From Mesorhizobium sp. WSM2240 (lineage in GTDB: Bacteria; Pseudomonadota; Alphaproteobacteria; Rhizobiales; Rhizobiaceae), in NCBI RefSeq assembly GCF_040438645.1, contig NZ_CP159253.1, positions 5,260,501 through 5,324,500 of the forward strand: a DNA stretch of 64,000 bases, written 5' to 3'. The position numbers and the translations under genes were made by a program. Under the pieces are notes generated by a model, which saw only the letters and a list, made by a program, of their open reading frames with translations, searched no databases and had not been told where the DNA came from. Below, piece by piece: positions 1 to 8,503 of this stretch (within the stretch, counting starts at the first letter, position 1; the number at the start of each line of letters is the position of its first letter).

Positions 1-751
1 GTCCGCGCCGGAGCAGGTCGAGCGCAAGGATGGTGATGCCGATCCGGAACCATCTCTTGAAGGTTTCTTCCGGCATCTTCTCGAGCATTCTCGTGCCGTA
101 GACCGTGCCGAGAAAGCCCGAGGCGATCATCACCGCGATCAAAGGAAGCCAATCGCTGAAGGCGAAGCCGGCAAACCCGAAAACCACGATCTTCAGCGCG
201 TGCTGCACCGTCATGCCTGCCGCATGCGTGGCCACCAGCGCCTTGCGGTCATTGGCGAATATTTGCGCGAAGACCGCCGAAAGAAGCGGTCCGGTAGCGC
301 CGACGAACATGGTCATCAGCGCCAGCGCCGCACTCGCCACGGCGAGACCGGCCTGCCCCAGCCGCTCTATGCCGGGTATTTTCGTCCAGGTCACCGCGAT
401 GATGAAGCCGCCAAGCACCAGCTTGAGCAGCGCGTCCGGCAACTGGACGACCAGGAAAGCGCCGCCGATCGCGCCGACGATACTGCCGGCGATGAAGGGG
501 GCTGCGACATCCATGCGGACATTGGCGCGCTGGTGCCAGGCGCGCCCGGTATTGGAGCCGAGCTGCACCGCACCATGCACCGGGATCAGCGCCGCGACCG
601 GAACGAACAGCCCCATCAGAGCAAGCATTGCGACGCCGCCGCCGACCCCGAAGGCGGCGGTGAGCGCCGAGGTGAAAAAACTGGCTGCGACCAGCAGCGC
701 GGCAACAGCGGCGCTCAACCCTTCGGGGAGCAGCGCGGCGAGCGCCTCCAC
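1..751 (-). CDS. TauE/SafE family membrane permease (3' end cut by window edge)
   Basis: Predicted multi-pass inner-membrane protein of the TauE/SafE (DUF81) family, whose members are thought to export sulfite or organosulfonates. I chose the GTG at 751 because it follows the stop of the NDUFA9-like gene by 15 bases in the same frame and no other in-frame start intervenes. The N-terminus is apolar, with a glycine-rich F-G-V-G-G-G turn and a V-H-G-A-V-Q-L-G-S-N block, typical of the first TauE repeat. Near the edge it reads ASGFLGTVYGTRMLEKMPEE, as in the second repeat. About 250 codons are visible against a usual 250-270, so only the tip is missing. It is probably cotranscribed with the gene upstream. 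The substrate is unknown. Confidence 0.8.
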   Translation of the reverse strand, partial: MEALAALLPEGLSAAVAALLVAASFFTSALTAAFGVGGGVAMLALMGLFVPVAALIPVHGAVQLGSNTGRAWHQRANVRMDVAAPFIAGSIVGAIGGAFLVVQLPDALLKLVLGGFIIAVTWTKIPGIERLGQAGLAVASAALALMTMFVGATGPLLSAVFAQIFANDRKALVATHAAGMTVQHALKIVVFGFAGFAFSDWLPLIAVMIASGFLGTVYGTRMLEKMPEETFKRWFRIGITILALDLLRRG

Positions 752-766
752 CGCCGCCCGGACCTG

Positions 767-1741
767 TCAGGCTTCGGTCTTCTGCGAAAACTGTCCGGCC
801 GGGCGGTACCGCCAGAGATAGGTCGGCAGGATCGCGGCGGTCGAACGGCCCTGGATGCCGAGGGCGGCCAGCGTGCGCCGCTCCGCCTCGGCTTCCGCCG
901 AGACGATGTTGTCGGTCTTGAGCAGCGTAACCTGGTCGGTGGTCAGGAGCGGCTTGGGCAGCAGGCCGAGGATCGCCCCCTGCAGTCTCGCCAGCCACCA
1001 CGGCACGGGCACGAGCAGCCGCTTGCGGCCGATTGTTTCCAGCATTTCTTCCATGCACTGTCGGAAGCTCATGATCCGCGGCCCGCCGAGTTCGTAGATC
1101 GTTCCGCCCTTGACCTCCCCGTCGACCGAACGCGCAATGGCTTCCGCGACATCGCCGACATAGACCGGCTGGAACTTCGTCTCGCCGCCGCCGATCAGCG
1201 GCAGCGCGGGGGAAAACCGTGCCATGTTGGCGAAGCGGTTGAAGAAGCCGTCCTCCGGCCCGAACATGATCGACGGGCGGTAGATCACCGCATCGGGCAC
1301 GGTTTCGAGGGCGGCGATCTCCCCACGCGCCTTGGTCTTTGCGTATTCAGCCTCGCCTTTGATGTCGGCGCCCAGCGCCGAGACGTGGGTCAGTCCCGCG
1401 CCTGTGGAACGTGCTGCCTCCGCGACTGCACGTGCGCCCAATTCCTGCACTGTCGAGAATTTCTGCCGGCCCGTTTCATAGAGAATGCCGACCAGGTTGA
1501 CGACGTGGTCGGCTCCCTGCACCGCGCGGTCCACCGACCAGCGCACGCGCAGATTTGCCTGTATCGGCTGAATCTGCCCGACATTGCCGAGCGGCTGCAA
1601 ATGCCCCGCCAGATGCGGCCGCCGGCTGGCGACGCGCACCCGATACCCCCGCTTGGCCAAAGCCTGCACGACATGGCGGCCCAGAAAGCCGGAGCCGCCG
1701 AAAACGGTCACGAGCTTCGGGGTTTGCAGTATTTCGGTCAT
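767..1741 (-). CDS. NDUFA9-like NAD(P)-binding oxidoreductase (extended/atypical SDR)
   Basis: A 324-residue Rossmann-fold protein of the atypical SDR group that includes the complex I accessory subunit NDUFA9. In bacteria these proteins are annotated as complex I NDUFA9-subunit-family or nucleoside-diphosphate-sugar epimerase-like. The dinucleotide motif V-F-G-G-S-G-F-L-G-R lies at residues 12-21. The middle contains N-L-V-G-I-L-Y and Y-R-P-S-I-M-F-G-P, both typical of this subgroup. No classical Y-x-x-x-K active site is obvious, as usual for atypical members. The start at 1741 (MTEILQTPK) is preferred over an upstream in-frame ATG at 1825, because GGAG lies about 8 bases before it and the Rossmann strand begins at the right distance. 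The physiological substrate is not known. Confidence 0.85.
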   Translation of the reverse strand: MTEILQTPKLVTVFGGSGFLGRHVVQALAKRGYRVRVASRRPHLAGHLQPLGNVGQIQPIQANLRVRWSVDRAVQGADHVVNLVGILYETGRQKFSTVQELGARAVAEAARSTGAGLTHVSALGADIKGEAEYAKTKARGEIAALETVPDAVIYRPSIMFGPEDGFFNRFANMARFSPALPLIGGGETKFQPVYVGDVAEAIARSVDGEVKGGTIYELGGPRIMSFRQCMEEMLETIGRKRLLVPVPWWLARLQGAILGLLPKPLLTTDQVTLLKTDNIVSAEAEAERRTLAALGIQGRSTAAILPTYLWRYRPAGQFSQKTEA

Positions 1742-1900
1742 GGCTGGCTCCGGTCGGCTTTCGCCGTGTCTTAATCGGTTTCTCGGCAAAGGCAAAGAGC
1801 GCAGATAGGGCATGCCGCGGCGCATCGCGACGCATATGAAAAAGCCTCGCGAAAAGGCTTCGCGGGGCTCTCGACCTTGTACCGGTGAACTGGCCGGAGG

Positions 1901-2353
1901 CTAGAATTCCCTACCGATTTTGGCGTCGACCGAGTGTCGATTGCCGCCGCGAACCACGAAGAAGAAGAACACCGCAGACCACAGGATCGACTTTTCGGCC
2001 CCGGAATAACCTTGGCCCTGCGTGACCCAGTGGAACCAGACGGTCACCAGCAGGACGATCATCGCCGCGAAGGCTGCAGGACGGGTGAGCAGGCCGATCG
2101 CGATCAGGATGCCGCCGAAGAATTCAGTGAACGACAGCAGCGGCGACCAGAACGTGCCGGGATAGAACCCAAGCCCTTCGACCATTCCGGCCGCGCCGAA
2201 GGGGTCGCCTATCTTGCCCAGGCCGTGAGTGAAAAGCGCCACGCCGGCAACGATGCGAAGGAGCGTTTCGGCGCTGTCGTGCAGGCCAGCATAGACGCCG
2301 CGCAAGGCTGGAATAAACAGGCGCTTGCCTGAAGTCTCGGTCGCTATATCCAA
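1901..2353 (-). CDS. DoxX family membrane protein
   Basis: A 150-residue integral membrane protein of the DoxX/DoxD family. It shows four hydrophobic segments and the characteristic second helix with G-V-A-L-F-T-H-G-L-G-K-I, followed by E-F-F-G-G-I-L-I-A-I-G-L-L-T-R. Family members have been linked to thiosulfate:quinone oxidation and to redox or membrane stress complexes, but most bacterial paralogues have no assigned reaction. Translation appears to begin at a TTG (2353) with GGGAG nine bases upstream; there is no better ATG. It stands alone, divergent from csbD and separated from the gene at 1741 by 159 bases. Confidence 0.88.
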   Translation of the reverse strand: MDIATETSGKRLFIPALRGVYAGLHDSAETLLRIVAGVALFTHGLGKIGDPFGAAGMVEGLGFYPGTFWSPLLSFTEFFGGILIAIGLLTRPAAFAAMIVLLVTVWFHWVTQGQGYSGAEKSILWSAVFFFFVVRGGNRHSVDAKIGREF

Positions 2354-2532
2354 AATCCCGTGCTCCCTTTGTTGCAGCGCAAAAACATGGAGCGAAACCG
2401 TTCACGGTCAAATCAACAAGGTTTGAAGCGGGAAGCCTGGACTGTCCGCCGGAGCGGAACCCGCGCCGCGAAAAGCCGTTATCCGTTCGAAGCGGCCGCC
2501 GGCCGCGGTAGCAATCACGAAAGGAGAACGAG

Positions 2533-2730
2533 ATGAACTGGAATCAGGTCGAAGGAAATTGGGAGCAGTTCAAGGGCAAAGCCCAGAAGCAGTGGGGCAA
2601 GCTGACCAACGACGATCTCGACGTGATCAAGGGCAGCCGGAAGGAACTGGCCGGCCGGATACAGAAAAACTACGGCAAGACCGAGGAAGAAGCCGAACGC
2701 GAGATCGACGAGTGGCTGACGCGCCACTGA
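2533..2730 (+). CDS. CsbD family stress-response protein
   Basis: A 65-residue, highly charged soluble protein with the full CsbD pattern: M-N-W-N-Q-V-E-G-N-W-E-Q-F-K-G-K at the N-terminus, W-G-K-L-T-N-D-D-L in the middle and Y-G-K-T-E-E-E-A near the end. CsbD-like proteins are abundant general-stress proteins of unknown biochemistry, often induced by osmotic or phosphate stress. A strong AAAGGAGA ribosome-binding site precedes the ATG by 7-8 bases. It is transcribed away from doxX, and the 2354-2532 gap must hold both promoters. A GC-rich hairpin follows the stop codon. Confidence 0.93.
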   Translation: MNWNQVEGNWEQFKGKAQKQWGKLTNDDLDVIKGSRKELAGRIQKNYGKTEEEAEREIDEWLTRH

Positions 2731-2743
2731 TCAGGTCATATCG

Positions 2744-2765
2744 GGCCGCCGCAATCGCGGCGGCC
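2744..2765. terminator. Hairpin between convergent csbD and ABC ATPase genes
   Basis: Nine-base arms GGCCGCCGC / GCGGCGGCC around the loop AATC, placed between the csbD stop (2730) and the convergent ATPase stop (2767). There is no long T-run on either side, so if it terminates transcription it is a weak or Rho-assisted element. Confidence 0.5.
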
Positions 2766-2766
2766 T

Positions 2767-3849
2767 TCAGCGCGCGTGCCGGAGGCTGATGCCGCTGGCT
2801 TGATCGAACAGCACGACCTTTTGCGGGTTCCAGGCAAAGCGAACCGCCTCTTCCAGCGCCACTTCGGTCCTGGCGGGCACCGTTGCCCGGATGGTTTCGT
2901 CGCCGACGCGCAAGGTCAGGATCTTCTCGACACCGTGATTTTCCACGTCATGCACCTGTGCCTCGACTGGCGCGCCGGGCTCCAGATAAATGTCCTCGGG
3001 GCGGATGCCGAAGATGAGCGGGCGATCTTCGCCCGCACCGGCTTGGACCGCGCCGGCGTAAGGCAGTTCGAAACGCGTAGGCGCCACAATCGCCCGCCCG
3101 CCCGACAGCTTCCCGTCGAGCAGGTTCATGGGCGGCGAGCCGACAGAGCGCGCGACGAAAGTGTTCAGCGGATTGTTGTAGATCTCGTTCGGCGTGCCGG
3201 TCTGCACCAGACGGCCGTGGTTTAGGACGCCGATCTTGTCGCCCATCGACATCGCTTCGATCTGGTCGTGGGTGACGAACAGGAAGGTCTCGCCGAGGTT
3301 CATCTGCAGGTTTTTCAACTCGGTCCTGAGCGCCTCGCGAAGTTTGGCGTCAAGCGCCGAAAGCGGCTCGTCCATGAGAAAGACGCGCGGCTGGCGCACG
3401 ATCGCCCGGCCGATCGAGACGCGCTGCATCTCGCCGCCCGACAGCCGGTCTGTCTTGCGCTCAAGGAGGTGTTCGATGCGCAGCGTCTTTGCCGCGCGGG
3501 CGACACGCTCCTCGATCTCCTTCGGCTCGATGCGCCGGATTTTCGATTTCAGCGGGAATTCGAGATTCTGGCGCACCGTGTAGCGCGGATAGAGCGAATA
3601 TTGCTGCAGCACCAGCGCCACGTCGCGCTCGGCCGCGCCCCAGTCGCCGACATCGACGCCGTCTATGAAAATTTGCCCCTCGGTCGGCGTTTCCAGCCCG
3701 GCGATGAGCCGCAGCGTCGTCGTCTTGCCGGCCCCGGTCTCGCCCAGCAGTACGAAGAACTCGCCGTCGGCGATCTCGAGGTCGAGCCCCTTCAGCGCGG
3801 TGTGGTTCCCGAATTTCTTGGTGATGTTTTTGAGCTGTATATGGGCCAT
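2767..3849 (-). CDS. Carbohydrate ABC transporter ATP-binding protein (second ATPase of the operon)
   Basis: Cytoplasmic ATPase of the MalK/UgpC class, about 360 residues, with the C-terminal OB-like regulatory region (F-G-I-R-P-E-D near residue 285). Walker A is the unusual G-E-T-G-A-G-K-T at 36-43. The signature is L-S-G-G-E-M-Q-R, the Walker B end is L-M-D-E-P-L-S-A-L-D, and the H-loop is V-T-H-D-Q. It is the last gene of a six-gene importer operon. Paired, non-identical ATPases suggest a heterodimer, as described for the rhizobial glycerol importer GlpST. The ATG at 3849 (MAHIQLKNI) is chosen; an in-frame GTG at 3861 is possible. Neither has a strong ribosome site. Confidence 0.9.
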   Translation of the reverse strand: MAHIQLKNITKKFGNHTALKGLDLEIADGEFFVLLGETGAGKTTTLRLIAGLETPTEGQIFIDGVDVGDWGAAERDVALVLQQYSLYPRYTVRQNLEFPLKSKIRRIEPKEIEERVARAAKTLRIEHLLERKTDRLSGGEMQRVSIGRAIVRQPRVFLMDEPLSALDAKLREALRTELKNLQMNLGETFLFVTHDQIEAMSMGDKIGVLNHGRLVQTGTPNEIYNNPLNTFVARSVGSPPMNLLDGKLSGGRAIVAPTRFELPYAGAVQAGAGEDRPLIFGIRPEDIYLEPGAPVEAQVHDVENHGVEKILTLRVGDETIRATVPARTEVALEEAVRFAWNPQKVVLFDQASGISLRHAR

Positions 3850-3927
3850 ATCAGATCGCACCCTGGCGAGAGATCGCGCTGCTTTTGGTGCGCATGATTC
3901 GAGGGGACGTGATGGCGGGCACGCTCA

Positions 3928-5034
3928 TCACAACCTCACTCCCAGCGAATCGCCGCTGGCCGTGTCGAAGAAATGCGCCTGGGACGGATCGATGCGGGCA
4001 AAGACCTGGTCGCCGGCCCTGGTGACGAAGCCCGAACGTGTGCGGGCGCGCAGCATCTGCGAGCCGACCTTGAGGTCCACGATGTCGTAAGAGCCCAGCG
4101 GCTCGATGATATGCGCCTCGACAGGAAGAAAGCCGTCGCCGGCCTGGTGCGCGACGATGACGCCTTCGGGCCGGATGCCCAGCGAGAGCCCACCTGCCGA
4201 AGCCTTGCCGTTCAGCCTGGAGAGCAGTTCCCGCGGAAAAGCAAACCCTTGGTCGGCGCCCTCGACCGTAACCTGGGCGGCGCCGCCGGCCTCGGACACG
4301 GATGCGGTGGCGACATTCATAACCGGGCTTCCGACGAACTGCGCCACGAAAAGATTGGCCGGATGGGCATAGACTTCCGACGGCGTGCCGACCTGCTGCA
4401 GGATGCCCTCATGCATGATGACGATGCGGTCGGCGAGGCTCATCGCCTCGATCTGGTCGTGCGTGACGTAGATCGTGGTCGAGCCCTGCTTCAGGTGCAG
4501 CCGCTTGATCTCGGCCCGCATCTCCTCGCGCAATTTCGCGTCGAGCGCGCCGATCGGCTCGTCCATCAGCATCGCCTTCGGCCGTCTGACCAGCGCCCGG
4601 CCGATGGCGACGCGCTGCATGTCGCCGCCCGAAAGCGCGGATGGCCGCTTGTCCAGGAGATGGCTTATCCGCAGCGTCTTGGCTACATCGCGCACCTCGC
4701 GGTCGAGATCGGCCTTGCTCGTTCGCGTGGCGCGGAGCGGAAACGCGATGTTCTCGTAAACCGTCATGTGCGGATAGAGCGAGAATGACTGGAAGACGAA
4801 GGCTATGTCGCGGTCTGATGCCTTCTTGTGCTGCACCGGCGCGCCGTCGATGAGGATGTCGCCCTCGTCGATCGTCTCGAGCCCTGCGATGGCGCGCAGC
4901 GTCGTCGTCTTGCCGCAGCCCGACTGGCCGAGCAGCACGATGAACTCGTTGTCCTCGATCTTCAGGTTCAGGTCCTTGATGACCTGAACAGCGCCGAACC
5001 ATTTTTGAACGCCGCGGAGCTCGATCTGTGTCAC
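3928..5034 (-). CDS. Carbohydrate ABC transporter ATP-binding protein (first ATPase of the operon)
   Basis: A 368-residue MalK-like ATPase that energises the importer encoded upstream. Walker A is G-Q-S-G-C-G-K-T (36-43), the signature is L-S-G-G-D-M-Q-R, Walker B leads into L-M-D-E-P-I-G-A-L-D, and the H-loop is V-T-H-D-Q-I-E-A-M-S. A TOBE-like C-terminal domain contains L-G-I-R-P-E-G. The Q in the usual LSGGQ is D here and E in the partner ATPase, a shared peculiarity that supports the two acting together. Its GTG start overlaps the stop of the small membrane protein gene (GTGA), which implies translational coupling. A 78-base gap separates it from the second ATPase start. Confidence 0.9.
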   Translation of the reverse strand: MTQIELRGVQKWFGAVQVIKDLNLKIEDNEFIVLLGQSGCGKTTTLRAIAGLETIDEGDILIDGAPVQHKKASDRDIAFVFQSFSLYPHMTVYENIAFPLRATRTSKADLDREVRDVAKTLRISHLLDKRPSALSGGDMQRVAIGRALVRRPKAMLMDEPIGALDAKLREEMRAEIKRLHLKQGSTTIYVTHDQIEAMSLADRIVIMHEGILQQVGTPSEVYAHPANLFVAQFVGSPVMNVATASVSEAGGAAQVTVEGADQGFAFPRELLSRLNGKASAGGLSLGIRPEGVIVAHQAGDGFLPVEAHIIEPLGSYDIVDLKVGSQMLRARTRSGFVTRAGDQVFARIDPSQAHFFDTASGDSLGVRL

Positions 5035-5258
5035 GTGCGACCCTCATGATGATCGGAAACATCGAAGACGCCGTCGTTGTTTTCCTTCTCCACGACTTTG
5101 GAGCCGAACCAGTTGGTGAGCAGGAATGTCACCAGTCCTATGATGATGATGGTCAGCCCGTACCGGTGCAGGAAGAAATTCCATGGCTGGCAGAGCGCGA
5201 CGATGCCGAGAACCATCACGATTTCGGCAATGCGCTGTAGTTTATCGCTGCGGATCAT
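5031..5258 (-). CDS. Small membrane protein embedded in the ABC importer operon
   Basis: A 75-residue protein with two predicted membrane helices, roughly residues 11-27 (I-A-E-I-V-M-V-L-G-I-V-A-L) and 33-49 (Y-G-L-T-I-I-I-I-G-L-V-T-F-L-L), followed by an acidic, His-containing tail. Its ATG overlaps the TGA of the permease gene (ATGA), and its own TGA overlaps the GTG of the first ATPase. It is therefore firmly part of the operon. The position matches the small membrane gene in the rhizobial glycerol transporter operon, but I do not see the DUF2160 sequence pattern, so I leave it unnamed. It may assist assembly or stability of the permease complex. Longer upstream starts in this frame are shadows of the permease gene. 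Confidence 0.75.
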   Translation of the reverse strand: MIRSDKLQRIAEIVMVLGIVALCQPWNFFLHRYGLTIIIIGLVTFLLTNWFGSKVVEKENNDGVFDVSDHHEGRT

Positions 5259-6214
5259 TTGCGGATCGCTCCGAAGGACATGCCGCGCAGCAGGTGATTG
5301 CGCAGGAGGAAAGTGAAGATGGCGACCGGCAGCAGGAACAGGAACGTGCCGGCGGCGATCACCGTCCAGTCCGGCAGGCCCGAGCCGACCTGGCTCGGAA
5401 TGAAGGGCGGCGCGGTCTGGGCGCGGCGATTGGTCATGATCAGCGCGAAGGCGTATTCGTTCCACGCGGTGATGAAGCAGAACACCGCGGTGGCCGCGAT
5501 GCCCGTCGCGGCTTCGGGAAGCACCACCTTGAAGAAGGCCTGCATGCGGGTATAGCCGTCGACCAGCGCCGCCTCCTCATACTCTTTCGGGATCTCGTCC
5601 ATGAATCCCTTCATCAGCCAGACCGAGAAGGACAGGTTGAAGGCCGTGTAGAGGATGATCAGGCCCCAATGCGTGTCGTTGAGGCCGACGGCGCGGTACA
5701 TCAGGAACATCGGGATCGCCACCACCACCGGCGGCAGCATACGCGTCGACAGGATGAAGAAGAGCAGGTCGCCCTCGCCCTTCACCTTGAAGCGCGAGAA
5801 GCCGTAGGCGGTGAATGTGCCCATGCCGACGGCGAGCACCGTCGACGTGATCGCCACGATCAGCGAGTTCATGAAGCGGTCGGGATAACCGGAAAGCTGC
5901 ACCTCGCCGCGGCCCGAACGCACGACTTTCTCGCCGCCGTCCATGATCGTGCGCTCCCACCACGGCGCAGCCTCGTATTCCTCCGGCGAGGGCGCTTCGC
6001 GCAGTTGCGAGCGCTTGGTGAAAAGCTTCACGAAGGGCGAAATTTCGGGCGTGAACACGACGGTCGGCGGGATGGTGGTCGCCAGATTGCGCGGCTTGAA
6101 GGCCGTTGCGGTGATCCAGTAGATCGGCGCCAGGAAGATCAGCGTGATCAGGAGGACGGCGACGATTGCGACCCGGTTGAGCGCCACTTCGCCCGATGTG
6201 CGGACTGCCGCCAT
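5255..6214 (-). CDS. Carbohydrate ABC transporter permease (MalG-like)
   Basis: A 319-residue inner-membrane permease with six predicted helices and an unusually long periplasmic loop (about residues 50-110) after the first helix. The EAA loop that docks the ATPase reads E-Y-E-E-A-A-L-V-D-G-Y-T-R-M-Q-A-F-F and sits in the C-terminal third, as in MalG-type subunits. It starts one base after the stop of the MalF-like partner and overlaps the next gene by four bases. It should form a heterodimeric channel with the product of 6216-7121. Confidence 0.92.
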   Translation of the reverse strand: MAAVRTSGEVALNRVAIVAVLLITLIFLAPIYWITATAFKPRNLATTIPPTVVFTPEISPFVKLFTKRSQLREAPSPEEYEAAPWWERTIMDGGEKVVRSGRGEVQLSGYPDRFMNSLIVAITSTVLAVGMGTFTAYGFSRFKVKGEGDLLFFILSTRMLPPVVVAIPMFLMYRAVGLNDTHWGLIILYTAFNLSFSVWLMKGFMDEIPKEYEEAALVDGYTRMQAFFKVVLPEAATGIAATAVFCFITAWNEYAFALIMTNRRAQTAPPFIPSQVGSGLPDWTVIAAGTFLFLLPVAIFTFLLRNHLLRGMSFGAIRK

Positions 6215-6215
6215 C

Positions 6216-7121
6216 TCAGCGCTCCTTCACCTTGTTGAGATACTTCACGTAGATGTTGGTAATGGCCAGCACCATGATCAGCACGATGTAGGCGAGTGCG
6301 CAGGACATGCCCGTCTGCCATTCCTGGAACGCCATCTTGTAGAGCCGGATCGAGATGACCTCGGTCGTCGGCTGGCTGGACAGGATGTAGGCGAGGTCGA
6401 AGGTCTTGAACGCTTCCATGGTGCGGAAAATGATCGCGATCATCAGGATCGGCGCGACCAGCGGCAATGTGATGCGGAAGAAGGTATAGAACGGCCCGGC
6501 GCGGTCGATCGCCGCCGCCTCGTAGAGATGCTTCGGCACGGCCGACAGGCCGGCGAGCGAAAGCAGCATGACGAAGGGCGACCACATCCAGATGTCGGTG
6601 ATGGCGATGGCGTAGAGCGCCATGTCGGGATTGGACAGCCATTCGAAATTGCCGAGGCCGAGCACGTAATTGATGACGCCCCAGGAGGGATTGTAGAGCA
6701 GCTTCCAGAACAGGCCGACGACGGCCATGGAAAGCATCATCGGCAGGAGCAGCAGCGTCGTTATCAAGCCCTTGAACGGGATCGCCCGGTTCAGCAGCAT
6801 GGCGACGCCGAAGCCGACAAGAACCTGCCCGGCGACCGAGACGATGACGTATTTCGCGGTGATGGCGAAGTTCGACCAGATGAATGGGTCGTTGAGCAGC
6901 GCGCGGTAATTGGCGAGGCCGACGAACCTGGCCGGTGCATTGGTTGAGGCGCGGAAGTCGGTGAACGAATAGCCGAGCGAATAGAGCAGCGGGAAGATGT
7001 TGAAGACGATCAGGAAAACGATCGTCGGGATGATGAAGAGGTTGCGGATCGAGATGTCGCTCAGGCCCCGCGAGGCGGCGCGCGATCTCGGATCCAGCGT
7101 GGTCATCACTGCAGTCGCCAA
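6216..7121 (-). CDS. Carbohydrate ABC transporter permease (MalF-like)
   Basis: A 301-residue six-helix permease with the MalF-type first helix (L-F-I-I-P-T-I-V-F-L-I-V-F-N-I-F-P-L) and EAA loop Y-E-A-A-A-I-D-R-A-G-P-F-Y-T-F-F. A TTG at 7121 is preferred as start, because GAGGAG lies about 8 bases upstream. An ATG five codons downstream (7106) is the alternative. A strong hairpin with a T-rich tail on the coding strand lies in the gap before it, so its expression relative to the binding protein gene is probably reduced by partial termination. Confidence 0.92.
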   Translation of the reverse strand: MATAVMTTLDPRSRAASRGLSDISIRNLFIIPTIVFLIVFNIFPLLYSLGYSFTDFRASTNAPARFVGLANYRALLNDPFIWSNFAITAKYVIVSVAGQVLVGFGVAMLLNRAIPFKGLITTLLLLPMMLSMAVVGLFWKLLYNPSWGVINYVLGLGNFEWLSNPDMALYAIAITDIWMWSPFVMLLSLAGLSAVPKHLYEAAAIDRAGPFYTFFRITLPLVAPILMIAIIFRTMEAFKTFDLAYILSSQPTTEVISIRLYKMAFQEWQTGMSCALAYIVLIMVLAITNIYVKYLNKVKER

Positions 7122-7145
7122 AATTCCGCTCCTCTGAGCCGCGGG

Positions 7146-7178
7146 AAAAGAAAAGGAGGGGGCGCGGTCGCCCCCTCC
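7146..7178 (-). terminator. Attenuator-like hairpin between binding-protein and permease genes
   Basis: On the minus strand, ten-base arms GGAGGGGGCG / CGCCCCCTCC with a four-base loop are followed by TTTTCTTTT. This is a good intrinsic-terminator shape inside the operon. I infer partial read-through, giving more binding protein than permease. Confidence 0.7.
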
Positions 7179-7192
7179 GGAGCTTCAAACTT

Positions 7193-8503
7193 TTACTGGC
7201 CGCGGCCGTACTTTTTGAAGGTCGCGTTCCAGTCCGCAGCCAGGGCGTCGAGCGCTTCCTTGGCTGTGCCTTGATCCCCGGTGATGTAGGGATAGAGGCG
7301 CTGGTTCATCGCGATCAGCAACTCGGCGTATTCCGGCGTCGCCCAGAAATCCTTCACCTTGAACATCGTCTGGTAGAAGGCCTCGTTATACGGTGTCGCT
7401 TCGCGGAATTCTTTCGATTCCAGCGTCTTGGCATGGGCGGTGTAGCCGCCGAGTTCCGCCCATTTCTTCTGGGTCTCGTCCTTGATGAACCATTCCAGGA
7501 ACTTCATCGATTCGTCGATGTTCTCGGAATAGCTGACGACGGAGATGCCCTGGCCGCCGAGCGCCGCGTACTGGTCGCCGTTCGGTCCGGGCGGGTTGGC
7601 GAAGAAGCCTGTGCCCTTGGCGTTCGGGTTCGAGGCTTCGTTGATTAGCGCCGGGAAGAAGGCGAAGTAGTTCATGCTCATCGCCGCCAGGTTCTCTGTG
7701 ATCGCCTGGTTGTTTTCGATGAAGAAGCTCTTGGCCCAGCCCGGAGGGGTGAAGCCGTAGAGTTCCTTGTACGCCTCCACCGCCTTGACGTTCTGCTCGG
7801 AGTTGATGATGCCGTCTACTTTGTAGGTGGCATAATCGCCGAGCTCGCCGCCGAAGGAGAAGATGGCGTTCTCGACGCCCATCACCAGCGCGTCATAGGA
7901 GTTGTCGGTGTAGATGGCGATGCCGTAGCGCTTCTCGTCGGGCCTATGGAAGAATTCGGCGATGTCGCGAAGCTGCTTCCAGTCCTTCGGCACGTCGAGG
8001 TCGTAGCCGTACTTCGCCTTGAACGCTTCCATTTCCTTCGGATCTTCGAACCAGTCCTTGCGGTAGGACCAGCCGACCGCGTCGCCCTCAGCCGGGACCG
8101 ACCAGTATTTTCCGGAATTCGACGGGTATTCGGCGTAGTACTTCACTGTCGCCGGCGCCATCACTTCCTGGAGGTTGTGCTTGTTGAAGAACTCGGTGAG
8201 ATCGACATAGTGACCGCCTTCAGAGGCGGCGCCGATCCACTGGGAGTCGCCCACCACCATATCGTACGCCGATCCCTTGGCGTTGAATTCCGTGAAGGCC
8301 TTGGTCTGGAAATCGGACCACGGGGTGGTCTCGACGGTAACCTTGACGCCGGTTTCCGCTTCGTACTCGTTGACGAGTTCCTGCAGATAGTTGGCAGGAT
8401 CCCATTCGGCCCAGAAGATGGTCAGTTCCTGCGCGAAAGCCGATGTTCCGCAGGCGAGAGTAAAGCTGATACCGGCAAGAATGCCGGTTACTGTCTTGCG
8501 CAT
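7193..8503 (-). CDS. Extracellular solute-binding protein of the carbohydrate ABC importer
   Basis: A 436-residue periplasmic family 1 solute-binding protein. A signal peptide (M-R-K-T-V-T-G-I-L-A-G...A-F-A) is cleaved before Q-E-L. The mature part begins L-T-I-F-W-A-E-W-D-P and has aromatic-rich binding-cleft segments (for example W-S-V-P-A-E-G-D-A-V-G-W-S-Y), as in sugar/polyol binders. GGGAGGA lies 7 bases before the ATG. It is the first gene of the six-gene operon. The layout resembles the rhizobial glycerol system GlpSTPQUV, but the protein is shorter than GlpV and the substrate cannot be read from sequence. No catabolic enzyme for the imported compound lies beside it. Confidence 0.9.
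   Translation of the reverse strand: MRKTVTGILAGISFTLACGTSAFAQELTIFWAEWDPANYLQELVNEYEAETGVKVTVETTPWSDFQTKAFTEFNAKGSAYDMVVGDSQWIGAASEGGHYVDLTEFFNKHNLQEVMAPATVKYYAEYPSNSGKYWSVPAEGDAVGWSYRKDWFEDPKEMEAFKAKYGYDLDVPKDWKQLRDIAEFFHRPDEKRYGIAIYTDNSYDALVMGVENAIFSFGGELGDYATYKVDGIINSEQNVKAVEAYKELYGFTPPGWAKSFFIENNQAITENLAAMSMNYFAFFPALINEASNPNAKGTGFFANPPGPNGDQYAALGGQGISVVSYSENIDESMKFLEWFIKDETQKKWAELGGYTAHAKTLESKEFREATPYNEAFYQTMFKVKDFWATPEYAELLIAMNQRLYPYITGDQGTAKEALDALAADWNATFKKYGRGQ

Noticed and set aside
5031..5258. Naming the small membrane protein GlpU/DUF2160 and the operon glpSTPQUV
   Set aside because: Gene order is similar, but the small protein does not show the DUF2160 sequence and the binding protein is shorter than GlpV. 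The substrate stays open.
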